In this document: positions 53,701-63,689 of the stretch, piece by piece
Layout of the letters: every line of letters starts with the position of its first letter
How positions within the stretch are numbered: position 1 is the first letter of the stretch
Source of the DNA: Antedon mediterranea
Taxonomy: Eukaryota > Echinodermata > Crinoidea > Comatulida > Antedonidae
DNA length: 64,000 nucleotides
Direction: 5' to 3'
Assembly: GCF_964355755.1 (NCBI RefSeq)
Contig: NC_092673.1
Coordinates: 8,749,001-8,813,000 of the forward strand
Made by a program: the position numbers and the translations under genes
Notes under the pieces: generated by a model
The model's database searches: none
The model's input: only the letters and a program-made list of their open reading frames with translations
What the model was told of the DNA's origin: nothing

Positions 53701-55638
53701 AAGAAAATATATACACATATAAATACATACACATATACATATGGTTACAATAAGTAAATGGAGTAAGTAAAGATTAAAGATTGCAATAATAAACAACTAA
53801 TATTTTATGTGTAAACTTAAATAGGAGTGTAAATAATGATAATAAGCGTATTAACTAAGCTGTATAATATTTAGATATATAATGATTCTTAAATTTTTTC
53901 GGAAAGTAAATAATGATATTGACGTTTTGATATTTGGCGGGATATGGTTCCACAAAAAGTCTGTTAATAATACTAATAGATCTTGATATTTTTTTCGAAA
54001 TGTAATTTTGATGACTGGTCCATTTGAGGTTTTCATGAATATTATACACCTTAAAAAAGTGTTTCAGTTTTACGTTCAATTTGAATTCCATCAAAAAGTA
54101 TATTGAGGTTATCAACTTTCAGTTTATGTTGAGAATTTTGAAAAATTAAATAATTTGTTTTAATTTAATGAATAAGTAATTTGTTTGAAATAAACCAGTC
54201 AAAAAATTGTGTTAATTCATCATTGAATGAAGTAAATATTAAATCAATATTAGAATTAGAATAAAATAAGGTGGTTGTCATCGGCGAAGGATATTACCTG
54301 CATTTTGTCACGGACATTAGCCAGATCATAAACATGAAGAGCAATGGCCCAAGCACAGATCCCTGTGGCACTCCACAAGTAATATCCATCGTTGACGATG
54401 TACAAGATCCTAATGCAACATTATTGTTTTCTATCTTTAAAATAACCAATTCAATGAAATCCCTCTAATTCCATAGCACTCAAGTTTTTTAATTAAATTA
54501 TCGTGATTAATAAAATCGAAGGCTATATCTTTAAAATAATAAAAAGCCCTCCACATCAGTCCGAACAACAACCAGGTTTGTAATTTACATCACAAAATGC
54601 ATTAGAAAAAGTTAGTTTAGAACATTTTTCAGCAATGTGACACCTGCCTCCAGATCCGACTGGTCTAGCCTAGAGTAGCCTACTAGGGCCTCTAACTAGA
54701 TAGGCCTATGCCGAGAACTCAATTATAAACTAGGCCTAGGCCTCCCTATACGCTTGCTTATCTGGCTCAATGTTAATACTATCGGGCCCAACAATTAAGA
54801 CAATCGGGCCCAACGCCTAACTAACAGGATCGGGCACATACAAAAAATGAGCCCGATCATCTTTTCACCGCCCTCATCATACATAGATAGCCGAGATTGT
54901 CGGCGGCCGAGATTGTCGGCGGCCGAGATTGTCGGCGGCCGAGATTGTCGGCGGCCGAGATTGTCGGCGGCCGAGATTGTCGGCGGCCGAGATTGTCGGC
55001 GGCCGAGATTGTCGGCGGCCGAGATTGTCGGCGGCCGAGATTGTCGGCGGCCGAGATTGTCGGCGGCCGAGATTGTCGGCGGCCGAGATTGTCGGCGGCC
55101 GAGATTGTCGGCGGCCGAGATTGTCGGCGGCCGAGATTGTCGGCGGCCGAGATTGTCGGCGGCCGAGATTGTCGGCGGCCGAGATTGTCGGCGGCCGAGA
55201 TTGTCGGCGGCCGAGATTGTCGGCGGCCGAGATTGTCGGCGGCCGAGATTGTCGGCGGCCGAGATTGTCGGCGGCCGAGATTGTCGGCGGCCGAGATTGT
55301 CGGCGGCCGAGATTGTCGGCGGCCGAGATTGTCGGCGGCCGAGATGGATCTAACCCGATAGCCTCTACTAGCTAGGCCTAGGGCCAGGCTAGGCCTAGGC
55401 CCTATCTAACTAGGCCTAGGCCTCTAGGCCTAGGCCTAGGCTAGTTAGTAGGCTAGGCTAGGCCTAACTAAGATGTTGTTAATATAGTAAAATATGCTAG
55501 GCTACTCACTCTTCCTAATAAAACAGGTACATTATGAATACTTAAATCAAAATGTAAATTTTGCAATTCTTCAAGATCCACCATTGCAACACAACATTGA
55601 AATAATAACAAAAATATGCTGAAAAATGCATTCGCCAT
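44677..55638 (-). CDS. OS9: OS-9-like ER lectin, seven exons
   Basis: Exons on the minus strand: 55638-55510, 50697-50527, 50313-50074, 48988-48787, 46475-46299, 45773-45625, 44781-44677. All junctions are GT/AG and in phase, giving 390 residues. OS-9 binds trimmed N-glycans in the ER lumen and hands misfolded glycoproteins to the HRD1 ubiquitin ligase (ERAD). Seen: a signal peptide (MANAFFSIFLLLFQCCV), VDLEELQ, then an MRH lectin domain with WWSYEFCYG (Trp104-Trp105), Gln117, Arg175, Glu196 and Tyr202, spaced like the mannose-binding residues of human OS-9, and the conserved C-terminal part (KVKVTKID, NVEIKIL, LSEEESTYFKN, LESNYKLYY). The long acidic middle region of vertebrate OS-9 has no counterpart; the protein is much shorter than human (about 667). 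Confidence 0.93.
45625..45773 (-). CDS. OS9: OS9 exon 6
   Basis: The acceptor is TTTATTAAAG and the donor a consensus GTAAGT. It encodes NVEIKILNFD, an acidic stretch (EDNEEENEDD) and LSEEESTYFKNMIFGIL. Reading past the donor gives a false membrane-like tail. Confidence 0.88.
46299..46475 (-). CDS. OS9: OS9 exon 5
   Basis: Acceptor TTGTATTCTAG, donor GTACAG. It encodes DVDETVLQIPNNKIKVKVTK and EDAVQEQLENEGISTDG, the OS-9 C-terminal segment. Its phase fits directly to exon 4. Confidence 0.88.
46476..48786. other. OS9 intron 4 with a poly(C) run
   Basis: No coding exon recognised on either strand. 48092-48107 is a run of 16 C. 47620-47720 is a local GC-rich patch. A plus-strand GTAAGTAAAG at about 47943 looks like a donor but has no gene around it. 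Confidence 0.5.
48787..48988 (-). CDS. OS9: OS9 exon 4
   Basis: Acceptor CATTTTCAG, donor GTAAGA. It encodes FVCSEGEGDAVIRVNEPESC, VYIVTVQTTRICHHPYLRPP and LCFPAL: the end of the MRH lectin domain with Glu196 and Tyr202 and its last cysteines. Confidence 0.93.
50074..50313 (-). CDS. OS9: OS9 exon 3
   Basis: Acceptor TTATTTTTAG, donor GTAAGT. It encodes the MRH core: TQGWWSYEFCYGKDVKQYHM, GEIIYLGHYES, YHSHTYVNGTECDLNGKAR and EVR. Confidence 0.95.
50527..50697 (-). CDS. OS9: OS9 exon 2
   Basis: Acceptor TTTTTACTAG, donor GTATTT. It encodes VNSKFGQSYECQLPD and ISELLKPMEDAPCIKM, the start of the MRH domain with its first cysteines. Confidence 0.94.
50698..52118. other. OS9 intron 1, left part
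   Basis: No gene seen. 51421-51500 is a short imperfect tandem array of about five units containing GCAAAGTCRCCCC. Confidence 0.5.
51421..51500. repeat. GCAAAGTC(A/G)CCCC short tandem array
   Basis: Units CATCGCAAAGTCACCCC, AAAACAAAGTCGCCCC, GGCAAAGTCACCCC and CATCGCAAAGTCGCCCC follow one another. It is too short and too tightly spaced for a CRISPR array, and the genome is animal. Confidence 0.8.
52119..52377 (+). pseudogene. LINE ORF2 C-terminus and 3' end
   Basis: The plus strand reads RSSNGPTRLFVPRS, then after a frameshift AFSVAAPQIWNALPVDLRGA and FKRQLFF before a stop. This is the C-terminal tail common to CR1/L2-type LINEs. It is followed by a 3' UTR with GGCGCTC...GGGCGCC and a (TAGAA)n end at 52362-52377. 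Confidence 0.82.
53085..53270 (-). repeat. tRNA-derived SINE copy 2
   Basis: On the minus strand GTGGCTTGGTGGTTATGATG (A box) and GGTTCAAGTCC (B box) are spaced as in a tRNA, followed by a tail CAATTTACAACTCCACTCCC and AGACTT. The tail is shared with 40828-40965. No intact cloverleaf or CCA end was established, so this is a SINE and not a tRNA gene. Confidence 0.85.
53680..54600 (-). pseudogene. LINE reverse transcriptase relic
   Basis: The minus strand shows FINHDNLIKKLECYGIRGIS, CGVPQGSVLGPLLFMFMIW, then in another frame ISFADD, and the thumb region KISRSISIINRLF with stops. FADD is the catalytic pair. Several frameshifts and stops break it. It lies in OS9 intron 1, in the same orientation as the gene. 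Confidence 0.82.
54710..54862. repeat. Left copy of an inverted ATCGGGCCC-rich repeat
   Basis: TGTTAATACTATCGGGCCCA, AATCGGGCCCAACGCCTAA and GATCGGGCACATAC recur inverted at 61175-61325. Confidence 0.75.
54891..55345. repeat. 16 bp GC-rich minisatellite, 28.4 perfect units
   Basis: The unit CCGAGATTGTCGGCGG repeats 28 full times plus 7 bp with no variant noticed. Because 16 is not a multiple of 3 and no register gives a stop, all six frames are open and each reads a 16-residue periodic peptide (plus strand: AEIVGGRDCRRPRLSA in permuted phase). This is a property of the repeat, not evidence for a gene. It lies 164 bp inside OS9 intron 1 from exon 1 and is much richer in GC and CpG than its surroundings. 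Confidence 0.97.
55362..55475. repeat. AGGCCTAGGCCT cluster
   Basis: About a dozen overlapping TAGGCCTAGG-type palindromic units just downstream of the OS9 exon 1 donor. Similar clusters are at 58480-58625 and 59035-59055. Confidence 0.85.
55510..55638 (-). CDS. OS9: OS9 exon 1 with signal peptide
   Basis: ATG at 55638-55636, donor GTGAGT. It encodes MANAFFSIFLLLFQCCVAM, a signal peptide, then VDLEELQNLHFDLSIHNVPV matching the start of mature OS-9. Phase 0 into exon 2. Confidence 0.9.
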
Positions 55639-56233
55639 ATTCCCCAGTAGCTGCTATATTATGGTGTGCTGCTGCGCTCTGCTGGGGGATTTGGTAAGCC
55701 GAAGATTAAATAGCCGAAGGCTAGATTGCAATGACCAATGTTATAGCAGTTCAAAAAGTGATTCTCCATGGAGAGGAAACCAACAAGATGGCGGCTGCAA
55801 ATCGACCAGTCAGATATGCCCTACGCGGGTACGCACTACTACGCCTGTGTTGAGCCTCCTGCGTGTGAGAACGATACGCAACGCAGCGCGTTAAGCGTAT
55901 AAACGCGATCAAACGCATTATATATGATCCTCGTATACAAAAAATGCTAGATTTATACCAAGAAATTATTCATTCTATTGCGATTAAGAATTAATTTTAT
56001 AAAAATTTTACTGTGCTTTTACAAGAATATGTGTTGTAATTTATATTAAATAATGTTTTTGAACACATTTTTACCATTTACGGCCGCCATCTTGTTGGTT
56101 CCCCTCCTGCATGTTGGAATCACTTTTCAGTCTGGAGTACGCCCTCTAGCTTTTGGCTTACAGCTCACTGGTAAGAACTCAATATGGGACGCGGGCATAT
56201 GGAACGCCTCTTCTGCCTTCAGTTCACATTTAT

Positions 56234-56650
56234 CATGCAGTACACACCAATCGTCATGCAGTACACACCAATGGTCATGCAGTACACAATAGTCATGCAG
56301 TACAAACCAATGGTCATGCAGTACACACCAATCGTCATGCAGTACACACCAATGGTCATGCAGTACACACCAATGGTCATGCAGTACACACCAAACATCA
56401 TGCAGTACACACCAAACATCATGCAGTACACACCAATCGTCATGCAGTACACACCAATGGTCATGCAGTACACATCAATCATCATGCAGTACACACCAAA
56501 CATCATGCAGTACACACCAAACATCATGCAGTACACACCAATCGTCATGCATGCAGTAGCCTACACACCAATGGTCAAGCAGTACACACCAATGGTCATG
56601 CAGTACACACACCAATCGTCATGCAGTAGGCCTACGCACCAATCGTCATG
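56234..56650. repeat. 21 bp minisatellite, about 19 units
   Basis: Units CATGCAGTACACACCAAYSRT come in three main variants (ending TCGT, TGGT, AACAT) in partly repeated order. As 21 is a multiple of 3, several frames read heptads such as MQYTPMV. One unit is 18 bp and three near the right end are longer. It lies about 0.6 kb upstream of OS9 exon 1. Confidence 0.93.
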
Positions 56651-56772
56651 GAGTCAAATATTGCGTAATTTATACCGATACCTATAGACAAAATCGATTG
56701 TCACGTGACGTTTATTAGACAGCTGTAAAACTAAGGCTATTCAAACTTTATACTACAACAACTCCGCTGTCT

Positions 56773-56870
56773 ACTACTACACCGCACGTGCTTTACGTCC
56801 TATAGATTCCAAGATTTCTTTAATAGTTTTGCCAGCCATTTCATTCATAAAGCACGTGCGGTGTAGTAGT
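56773..56870. repeat. 23 bp inverted repeat
   Basis: ACTACTACACCGCACGTGC plus TTTA at 56773-56795 and its exact inverse at 56848-56870. Confidence 0.85.
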
Positions 56871-56884
56871 ATACAATAGTATAC

Positions 56885-57300
56885 CTATAGGCTACTTGAC
56901 TATGCTTCATCAGCTTGGTTTCATGGAATTAGTCAAGAGTTTAAAAACAAATTACTAACCACCCAAAACAAATTAGTTAGATTTATTTCAATCCTTGAAG
57001 CCAGAAGCCATGTTGGATACTCTGCTCACTAATCTTGGAATGTTGAAGGATGAAATCGTGTAAGGTATCTACGTCTTAGCCATGTTTACCATTTTTAAAC
57101 AAGTATGTCCAAAATACATGACTACTATTAATTTTAGACGCATTAGTGATACTCATGGGCATCATACCAGATTAGTTCCACAAACTTTAGAGTTCCACAT
57201 TGGCAGATTTAATAAAACTTTTTATTTTAATGGAATAAGGAATTGGAACTCGCTACCATCTCAAATTAAACAGTGCCATACTTTAAATAAATTCAAGTAA
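56885..57300 (+). pseudogene. LINE ORF2 C-terminal relic
   Basis: The plus strand reads LLDYASSAWFHGISQEFKNK, TQNKLVRFISILEARSHVG, then after stops SDTHGHHTRL, FYFNGIRNWNSLPSQIK and LNKFK. These are the typical C-terminal blocks of Jockey/CR1-like LINEs. It is broken by at least two stops. Confidence 0.83.
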
Positions 57301-57322
57301 AAGCGTATTTATCTATTTATAT

Positions 57323-57990
57323 TGTTGTGGCTTAAATGATGTCATTACATTGTTCAAAATATATTATATATATGCTTGTGTTGTTATACAATGTCATAAT
57401 TTTTAATTTGATACTAAAACTTGACATGTTTATTGTAACTGCGGCCTCACTGGCCACTTCTTTGAGTTGAGATAATATATAAGAGAGAAGACGGAAGGCT
57501 TTTAATCATGCCACAATCGAGATAATATATTGTATAACTTCTCAATATAGTAGTGTGTAACCTCTCAATACAGTAGAATAATATTACGCTGGCATCGTCT
57601 CAACGTCGCATGGCATTTAAGCAAATCAACCCAGGTGGTGAGCATACGTTCAACAATGATTACGTAATCATTAGCTCAGTTACGCATACTGCCGTTTCAT
57701 TTTTCACAAAGTTATGTAGGCCTAATATATTTATATAATGGGCATGGCTTAAGTAATGGCATCATTATATTGTTCAAATTATATTTTATATAGTTCCGTG
57801 GTTTTGTACATGTCATAAGCTTTAATTTAATACCAAACATGCCAAAATAATTTGATTTCTTTTTTCCCACGAAGTTATGCAATATAATGGGTGTCGCTTT
57901 GATGACGTCATTATATTGTGAAATTATATTTTTTTTGGTAATGGTATTGTACATGTCATAAGCTTTAATTTGATACCAAACTTGACATAT
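57323..57990. repeat. Three diverged direct copies of a 110 bp repeat
   Basis: Blocks of the form GTGGCTTAAATGATGTCATTA, ATTGTTCAAA-TATATTAT, ATGTCATAA and TTTAATTTGATACYAAACTTG occur at about 57323-57430, 57738-57840 and 57886-57990. Confidence 0.75.
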
Positions 57991-58671
57991 GCCGGGGCTG
58001 GCCTACAACAAAAATCTGAAATCACAAAACTACCTCTGATTTTAAATACTGCGGCACGTCACTTGCACCAATTTGTCAATGACATTCGCAAAATGAACTT
58101 AATTTTAAATTTTATTTTTAGCAAGTGTGCTCTGTTTTCCCGCCACTTTCAAGTTAAGTAAAAATAAAAAAAACAACCTAACCCAACCTAACCCCATAGG
58201 ACACGATTTAAAAATGTTAACAACATGATCTGGTTATATTATACTAGAAATACTTTTGGGATAAATAAAACACATTAAAAAATATACCTCAGAGGAATGC
58301 ATGGGAACCCCCATTTCCTCCTCTACTAAAAGGGCTGAATAGGAAAAGAGCCGAAGAAGGCAGTAAGGGCGTTCCATAGGTGTGATGTCTAAATAACTCA
58401 TCATCAACAAAATAACTTGGATGGACGAAAGGAGTTTAGACAGTTCAATAAAACTGTATAAAAGTCAAGTAAGTAAGGCTAGCCTAGGTAACCTATTTAG
58501 GTCGAAAAAATGGCTATTATATAAGCCATGGCATTATATAAGCTAGCCTGGCCCTAGTAGTAGGCCTAGCCTAGTCTAATCGCTTAGTTCGTCCAAGCCT
58601 AGCCTAGCCTAGGCTAGGCCTAGACGGTTTACGATGAAATCGCAGCCCTCGAAATTGGGACGAAATGACCT

Positions 58672-58833
58672 CGGCAAAAAAATGCCGACGTAAACGAAAC
58701 CCACCTCGGCAACACGTCGGCATTTTTTTTGTTCAGCCCCCAAAGCTATTTTTAGTATTCAATCACACACACATTAACTGTACTGTACCTAAAAATAGCT
58801 GTGTTATAATCATGGAGTAAACTCCATGGTTAT
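58672..58833. repeat. Two hairpins (ATGCCGACG and CATGGAGT)
   Basis: GGCAAAAAAATGCCGACGT (58673-58691) pairs with ACGTCGGCATTTTTTTT (58714-58730). Separately ATAATCATGGAGT and ACTCCATGGTTAT form a 13 bp hairpin at 58806-58833. A similar CATGGAGT hairpin is at 31855 inside the TTAA transposon. Confidence 0.65.
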
Positions 58834-59287
58834 AATGTACAGCGCATTTGCGGCGCGGCTTAACCACGCAAACAAACCACGTGGTTTTCAATCCCCAATA
58901 CAAGTTGGACTTTTCCATTCTCTCAGATCAGCCAAGTACCAATAAGTCATGTGATTTGTCATGCCTCACTAAACTCACATCATACGACGATAGAGCTGCT
59001 GAGCGTGGTTCGTTGTTGTTGTAAACGCCGGAGCGGTCTAGGCCTAGGCCTAATAATAGCTCCAACGTACAGTACAAATATTTAAAGATATATTTAATTC
59101 ACTTGTAACGAAGGTAAATTTGAAAAAAACTGTAATACAGTAGGCATAAAACTATCTATTTGCTGTGTATGTGGTAGCCTTGATTTTACTCCAAGGCCTA
59201 AATCAATAAAAAGAGCCTCGGCAAATCAATGCCGTGGTAAGCTAGCAGGACCTCGGCATTTACCTCGGCATTGCCGAATGCCGAGGT

Positions 59288-61100
59288 AAATTTCGCGGGC
59301 TGAAATCGGTCGCGTCTAAAATCAATTTCCGGTATTTTGTATGGCGCGCCGCTAGAGCTATACGTTTGATGATATCGGTCGCGTTTGAAATTGGTCGCGC
59401 TATTTTGTATGCAGCGAGATTCATGCCAGCGGGATTCATGCCAGCGGGATATACATTTTCTTCGTTTAGGCCTAGGCTATATAGATTTAATTGATATTTT
59501 TTAGGAACTAGATTATTTATGTGCATATTTTTTATTTGGTTAATAAATATTTATTATCAATCATTATTTTTTATTTTACAGGTCTCGGAGAGGGACTGTG
59601 TCTTTTTAAAATGGCCATTTCTAAACACGTTTAAAATATTATAATTTATATTAGGCATATAATAATTTACCTTTTATTTTATTATGTACTGTACGAATTA
59701 ATATATTATAAAGAGAATATACGTCTGTGTCTTTTATTATGCAAACAATTACGTAAAAGTGAACAATTTATTTAAAAACAATAATTGTTACAATGTATAG
59801 TCCGTAAAAAGCCAGCGTATCTATTTTTATACTTATGCATACTGTGGCAGATAAATCATATCCATGTCGTTAACAACATACTATTCGATCACCTTATTTT
59901 TATTTCTATTTTATTTATGTCCGTACGTTATGTAGGATAATGATATTAATGATATATAATGAATTATTGTTGTTGAGGCAAATCACGTGTATATTTTTAT
60001 TTCTAATGTTTAAAATAATTTCTAGTAAAAATTATTATTATGTGGATTGTTAAAAGGCAAGTTACTGAAATAAACCCCCAAATCAGCCTATGATCGCGCA
60101 GCCGTTAAACTATACGTTATTTTGCTGACGAGAATTCCCATTTTTAAAAAAACATGCACTAGTGTGTAAAATAATGGACAAAACACGTACGATTGTTGTC
60201 CATGGCCAGGTAAAGATGACGTATAGGCCTATTACTAATAACCATACGTTTGAAACATCTATAGTATAGGCCTCCTGCACATGTTTTTGTGAAACCTAGT
60301 TCCATGTGAAACGATGTATATAATTTACGTATATACGTCGGCGATATTATAGTTTTTAATTTGAATATCTTTTATTTCTTCATTTATAATAATCATTTTA
60401 TGTAAATAATAAACCTACTGTATAGGCTCGGTAGATTGATTTTAACGGCATATAATTATCTATATATTTTATTATTATCCCAAAACCATGCTCACGTCAG
60501 AGTGGCGGATATCGAAAGAAAAAATCATCGTCATGCATCGTCTTCCTTTATTGAGCTGGTATCCACTTGCCGGTATAGAACGAGTTTCGTAATTAACTGT
60601 GATTAAAAAATACGCAATAGGCGCCTCTACTTGTTTAACTATTAAATTATTTCAACATTTTCAAAACTTTAGTCAGTAGCATGCCAATCTTTTCAAAAAC
60701 TGAAACAATATTCAATAAAACATTTTTAAAACGATTTTTTCTAAACGAACACATTACAATTATTCATTGACACTCACATTCAAAAAATGAAAACACAAAT
60801 TATTTATAAATATTGAGATAAATATTTATATTTACTGTACTTAAAAAATAAAGATCAAGGTAAAAAAAATGTCAATAAATTAGTATTAATTATTAGAAAT
60901 TTCAATATTCAAAATTAACTAAAGCGTTTTCATTAAAAATGTATCTAGTGCGCCCCATACAAATTAGCGCGACCAAAATAAAACACGACCGATATCAAAC
61001 GTAACTAATGTGATAAAAAGCGTATCTAGCGGCGCTCCATACAAAATACCGGATGTTGATTTTATTGCGACTGATTTCAAGCGCGACCGATTTCATCTGA
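59288..61100. repeat. 1.8 kb block with inverted ends
   Basis: 59288-59400 and 60955-61100 are inverted copies sharing GAAATCGGTCGCG, CCGGTATTTTGTATGG, GCCGCTAGA and ATATCGGTCG. The AT-rich interior has no gene that I can recognise. Confidence 0.75.
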
Positions 61101-61174
61101 CACCGCCTAAACGAATCGGGGCCAAGGACGGTGATCAGACGATCGGGGCCACGGACGATCGGTGTCATCATAGA

Positions 61175-61325
61175 GATCGGGCCTATTTTTGTATGTGCCC
61201 GATCGTTTTATACGTTTTTGCCCAATCGATCGTCTTAGGCGTTGGGCCAGAAATTCCACAAATTTGGACCCGATAGGATAGTATTAACATTGGGCCCGAT
61301 AGCCAAGTAGGCTAGCCTTCTCGGC
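61175..61325. repeat. Right copy of the inverted ATCGGGCCC-rich repeat
   Basis: It holds TTTGTATGTGCCCGATC, GATCGTCTTAGGCGTTGGGC, GATAGTATTAACATTGGGCC; inverted counterpart of 54710-54862. Confidence 0.75.
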
Positions 61326-61344
61326 AAAACAAATAAATGAGTAT

Positions 61345-61836
61345 AGAAATGTACATAGTTTATTACATTTGTATCACAAACTCGTGGAAAGAACACCCTT
61401 ATTTTATGGTGAACAAATATAAATCCATATATTTTTATAATGGGCCGATCGTCTAATTATATTGGCCTCATCGTCTTAGGCATTGAGCCCGAACGTCCGC
61501 ACGCGTTTGTAAAAAAAGTCCGATCGTCTGGCCCCGATTGTCTGTCAATCCCAAGGACGATCTGGGTCAGACGATCAGGCTTTTTTTAAGACGATCAGGT
61601 GTACCAACGCGAGTGGATGTTTGGGCCCAACTTTGTGGACGTTCAGGCTCAACTGTGTGGACTTTCGGGTCAATATAATTAATTAACGGTTGCAGGCCCA
61701 TTATAAAAATAAAGGAAAGACGATCAGGTCCAAGAAAACGATTTGGATTTCATTGATGTTCACCATAAAATAAATTAAATGTGTTTTTTCCATGAGTTCG
61801 TGATCCCATGATACAAAATAATGTAATAAACTATGT
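61345..61836. repeat. Foldback element rich in GACGATC
   Basis: Arms of about 75-85 bp (GTACATAGTTTATTACATT, TTATTTTATGGTGAACA and inverted at 61755-61836) enclose a second inverted pair (TTTTTATAATGGGCC...) and many GACGATC/GATCGTC heptamers. No gene. Confidence 0.75.
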
Positions 61837-62040
61837 ACTTGTTTGAGGAAGAGTATCCATGGTGACAGTAGAATCTCTTTGTTGGGACACCTTCTATAAT
61901 ATATTCAGAGGACACTTTCCCACAAAACAAATGGATATTAAGGGGACAGGGACACATGCAATATAATTTACCTACAGTAGGCCTAGCTACAGTATGTCTA
62001 GTAATTAGGCGGGTGCTGGTCAACCTGTACCAAAACCATT

Positions 62041-62105
62041 CCATATCCAGTATTGCTTTCATTTTCATTGAGTTTACAGATATTTCAAAGTGAAGGAATA
62101 CTTAA
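62041..62105. repeat. Uninterrupted copy of the Harbinger-like insertion site
   Basis: ATATCCAGTATTGCTTTCAT...GATATTTCAAAGTGAAGGAA matches the two flanks of 62743-63574 without the insertion, so it acts as an internal empty site. Confidence 0.75.
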
Positions 62106-62742
62106 ATAGTTCCAAATATTTGTTATACAATCTGGTTTTTTTAAAATAATTTGTCAGAGTACTGTTATCAGCGAATTAGTATATAACAACTTATTAATGC
62201 AGAAAAACTAGACCACAATTTAATTACAAAAGTAGAAAATAAGATAATAACAAAGCTCCCACAATTGCAAAATATCAAAACCTTTGAAAGAAAGACAAAC
62301 AAACACAAACAAAATGGATCCAAATGGTTTGATATTTTGTTGAAAATCAAAACAACTTACCGCTTTGTTTGCCAAAATTACGGTAAAGAATTCATTAAAC
62401 AATAACAATGTGCGACAATATAAGGAATAGTTTGGTATTTAGACTTTTGTGTCCGCACGCATTATATAATTTTGACTACCACCAATATGTGCAATTTATC
62501 GTTGATTTTAAGTCTGTAAACAGCTGTAGTTTTATTATTACATCTTAATTCTATCAATTATCAATTCATATTTTATCATTGAAATATTTTAAACTGCCGA
62601 CTGATTGTGACAGAGTTCAACGTTGTCACTTTCTGATGCACACCCTAGATTAATATTCACACAGCACAATTTTTATAGCGCTTTTAATTTCGTAAAGTCC
62701 AATATCCAGTATTGCTTTAATTATATATCTTGGTATTTCAAA

Positions 62743-63574
62743 GGGCCTGTTTCTGCTGCAACTGCTCAAAATACGGTATAAAGTACGGTATTTTTTATAC
62801 CATATTTTTTAGTACCCCGTTTCTGCTAACAATACTTCTTGGGTGCTCGTGTTAAATTTCATAATTTTTACCCAAATTGCCATTCATTTATTTGGTCGAT
62901 AATTAAAAGTCGCAATAAAGGAAGTTTTACGTCTCACTTTCAACAGTCTAGCCCTATAGTGATAAAGATGTTGTGAGAGCCCAGAAAACATCGTAATGGG
63001 GACAAGTAATTCGTTCCCTCCCCGAGTTATTGTCTTTTGCATTGTTGTACTGCTTCGCAGGCTCTTCAGCTTTGAATTTACTTGCTTTGGAGACAAGTCT
63101 ATTCCGTACTCCTGCTGCTTTATTTTTTTAGAAATGTCTTTATAAATGCGGTTGTACCTTTTGTTACCTTTTAGTTGGCCGGACATTTTAGCTTCCCCAC
63201 CCTCTCCTTCCCCACACAGATGTATATAGTAAATACTGTGACGTCTTCGCTCCACATTTTCGCCGAATATATCTATACATGTGTGTAAAACAGCTGACAG
63301 CGACAGAAAATAAAAACACGATGTTGACCTCATGTCACAGGTAAAAAAAAAATTACGGTATTTTTTATTGGCAGCAGAAAAGGGTACAAAAAATACGGTA
63401 TAAATTTGTAAATACCGTATTTTATCCACAAATTTTGTGGGGAAAATACGGTATACAAAATACGGTATATTTTTTATGAGCGCAGTTTCTGCTGCCAAAA
63501 AAATACGGTATATATACGGTATTCAAAAAATACCGTATAAAATACGGTATTTTTTTGGCAGCAGAAACAGGGCC
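62743..63574. mobile_element. PIF/Harbinger-like DNA transposon, 832 bp
   Basis: The ends are GGGCCTGTTTCTGCTGC and the inverse of GGCCCTGTTTCTGCTGC, each followed inward by ATACGGTAT repeats. The flanks carry AAA on both sides (62740-62742, 63575-63577), and the copy at 62041-62105 has a single AAA, confirming a 3 bp target duplication. A 3 bp duplication and a SANT-like reading frame suggest PIF/Harbinger. There is no transposase. Confidence 0.78.
62884..63220 (-). pseudogene. Myb/SANT-like domain fragment in the Harbinger-like element
   Basis: Part of a 204-codon open frame (62884-63498) reads MSGQLKGNKRYNRIYKDISK, KIKQQEYGIDLSPKQVNSKL and KSLRSSTTMQK. The pattern of a helical repeat ending in Q-V-x-x-K-L-K-x-L-R resembles the Myb/SANT or MADF-type DNA-binding domains encoded as a second gene by Harbinger elements. 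The N-terminal half of the open frame overlaps the terminal ATACGGTAT repeats and is probably not coding. The domain is incomplete, so function is doubtful. Confidence 0.5.
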
Positions 63575-63689
63575 AAAGTGAAGGAACCGGTCGTGAATAA
63601 CAAAATAAATTGCTGTAGTGTAAATATAAAGAGTCAGAACACTCGTCAAGCAACAATGTTGTTACATAAATTCATTAGCTTTCATAGTA

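Noticed and set aside
54847-55375. Three overlapping long plus-strand open frames of a repeated 16-residue peptide
   Set aside because: They arise only because the 16 bp minisatellite has no stop in any frame; no splice, start or codon evidence supports a gene.
56153-56687. Heptad-repeat open frames on both strands
   Set aside because: A 21 bp tandem repeat keeps frames open; it is non-coding minisatellite DNA.
59260-59526. 88-codon minus-strand open frame
   Set aside because: It overlaps an inverted repeat arm and shows no family motif.
61010-61276. 88-codon plus-strand open frame rich in Asp and Arg
   Set aside because: It is produced by the GACGATC/ATCGGGCC repeats.
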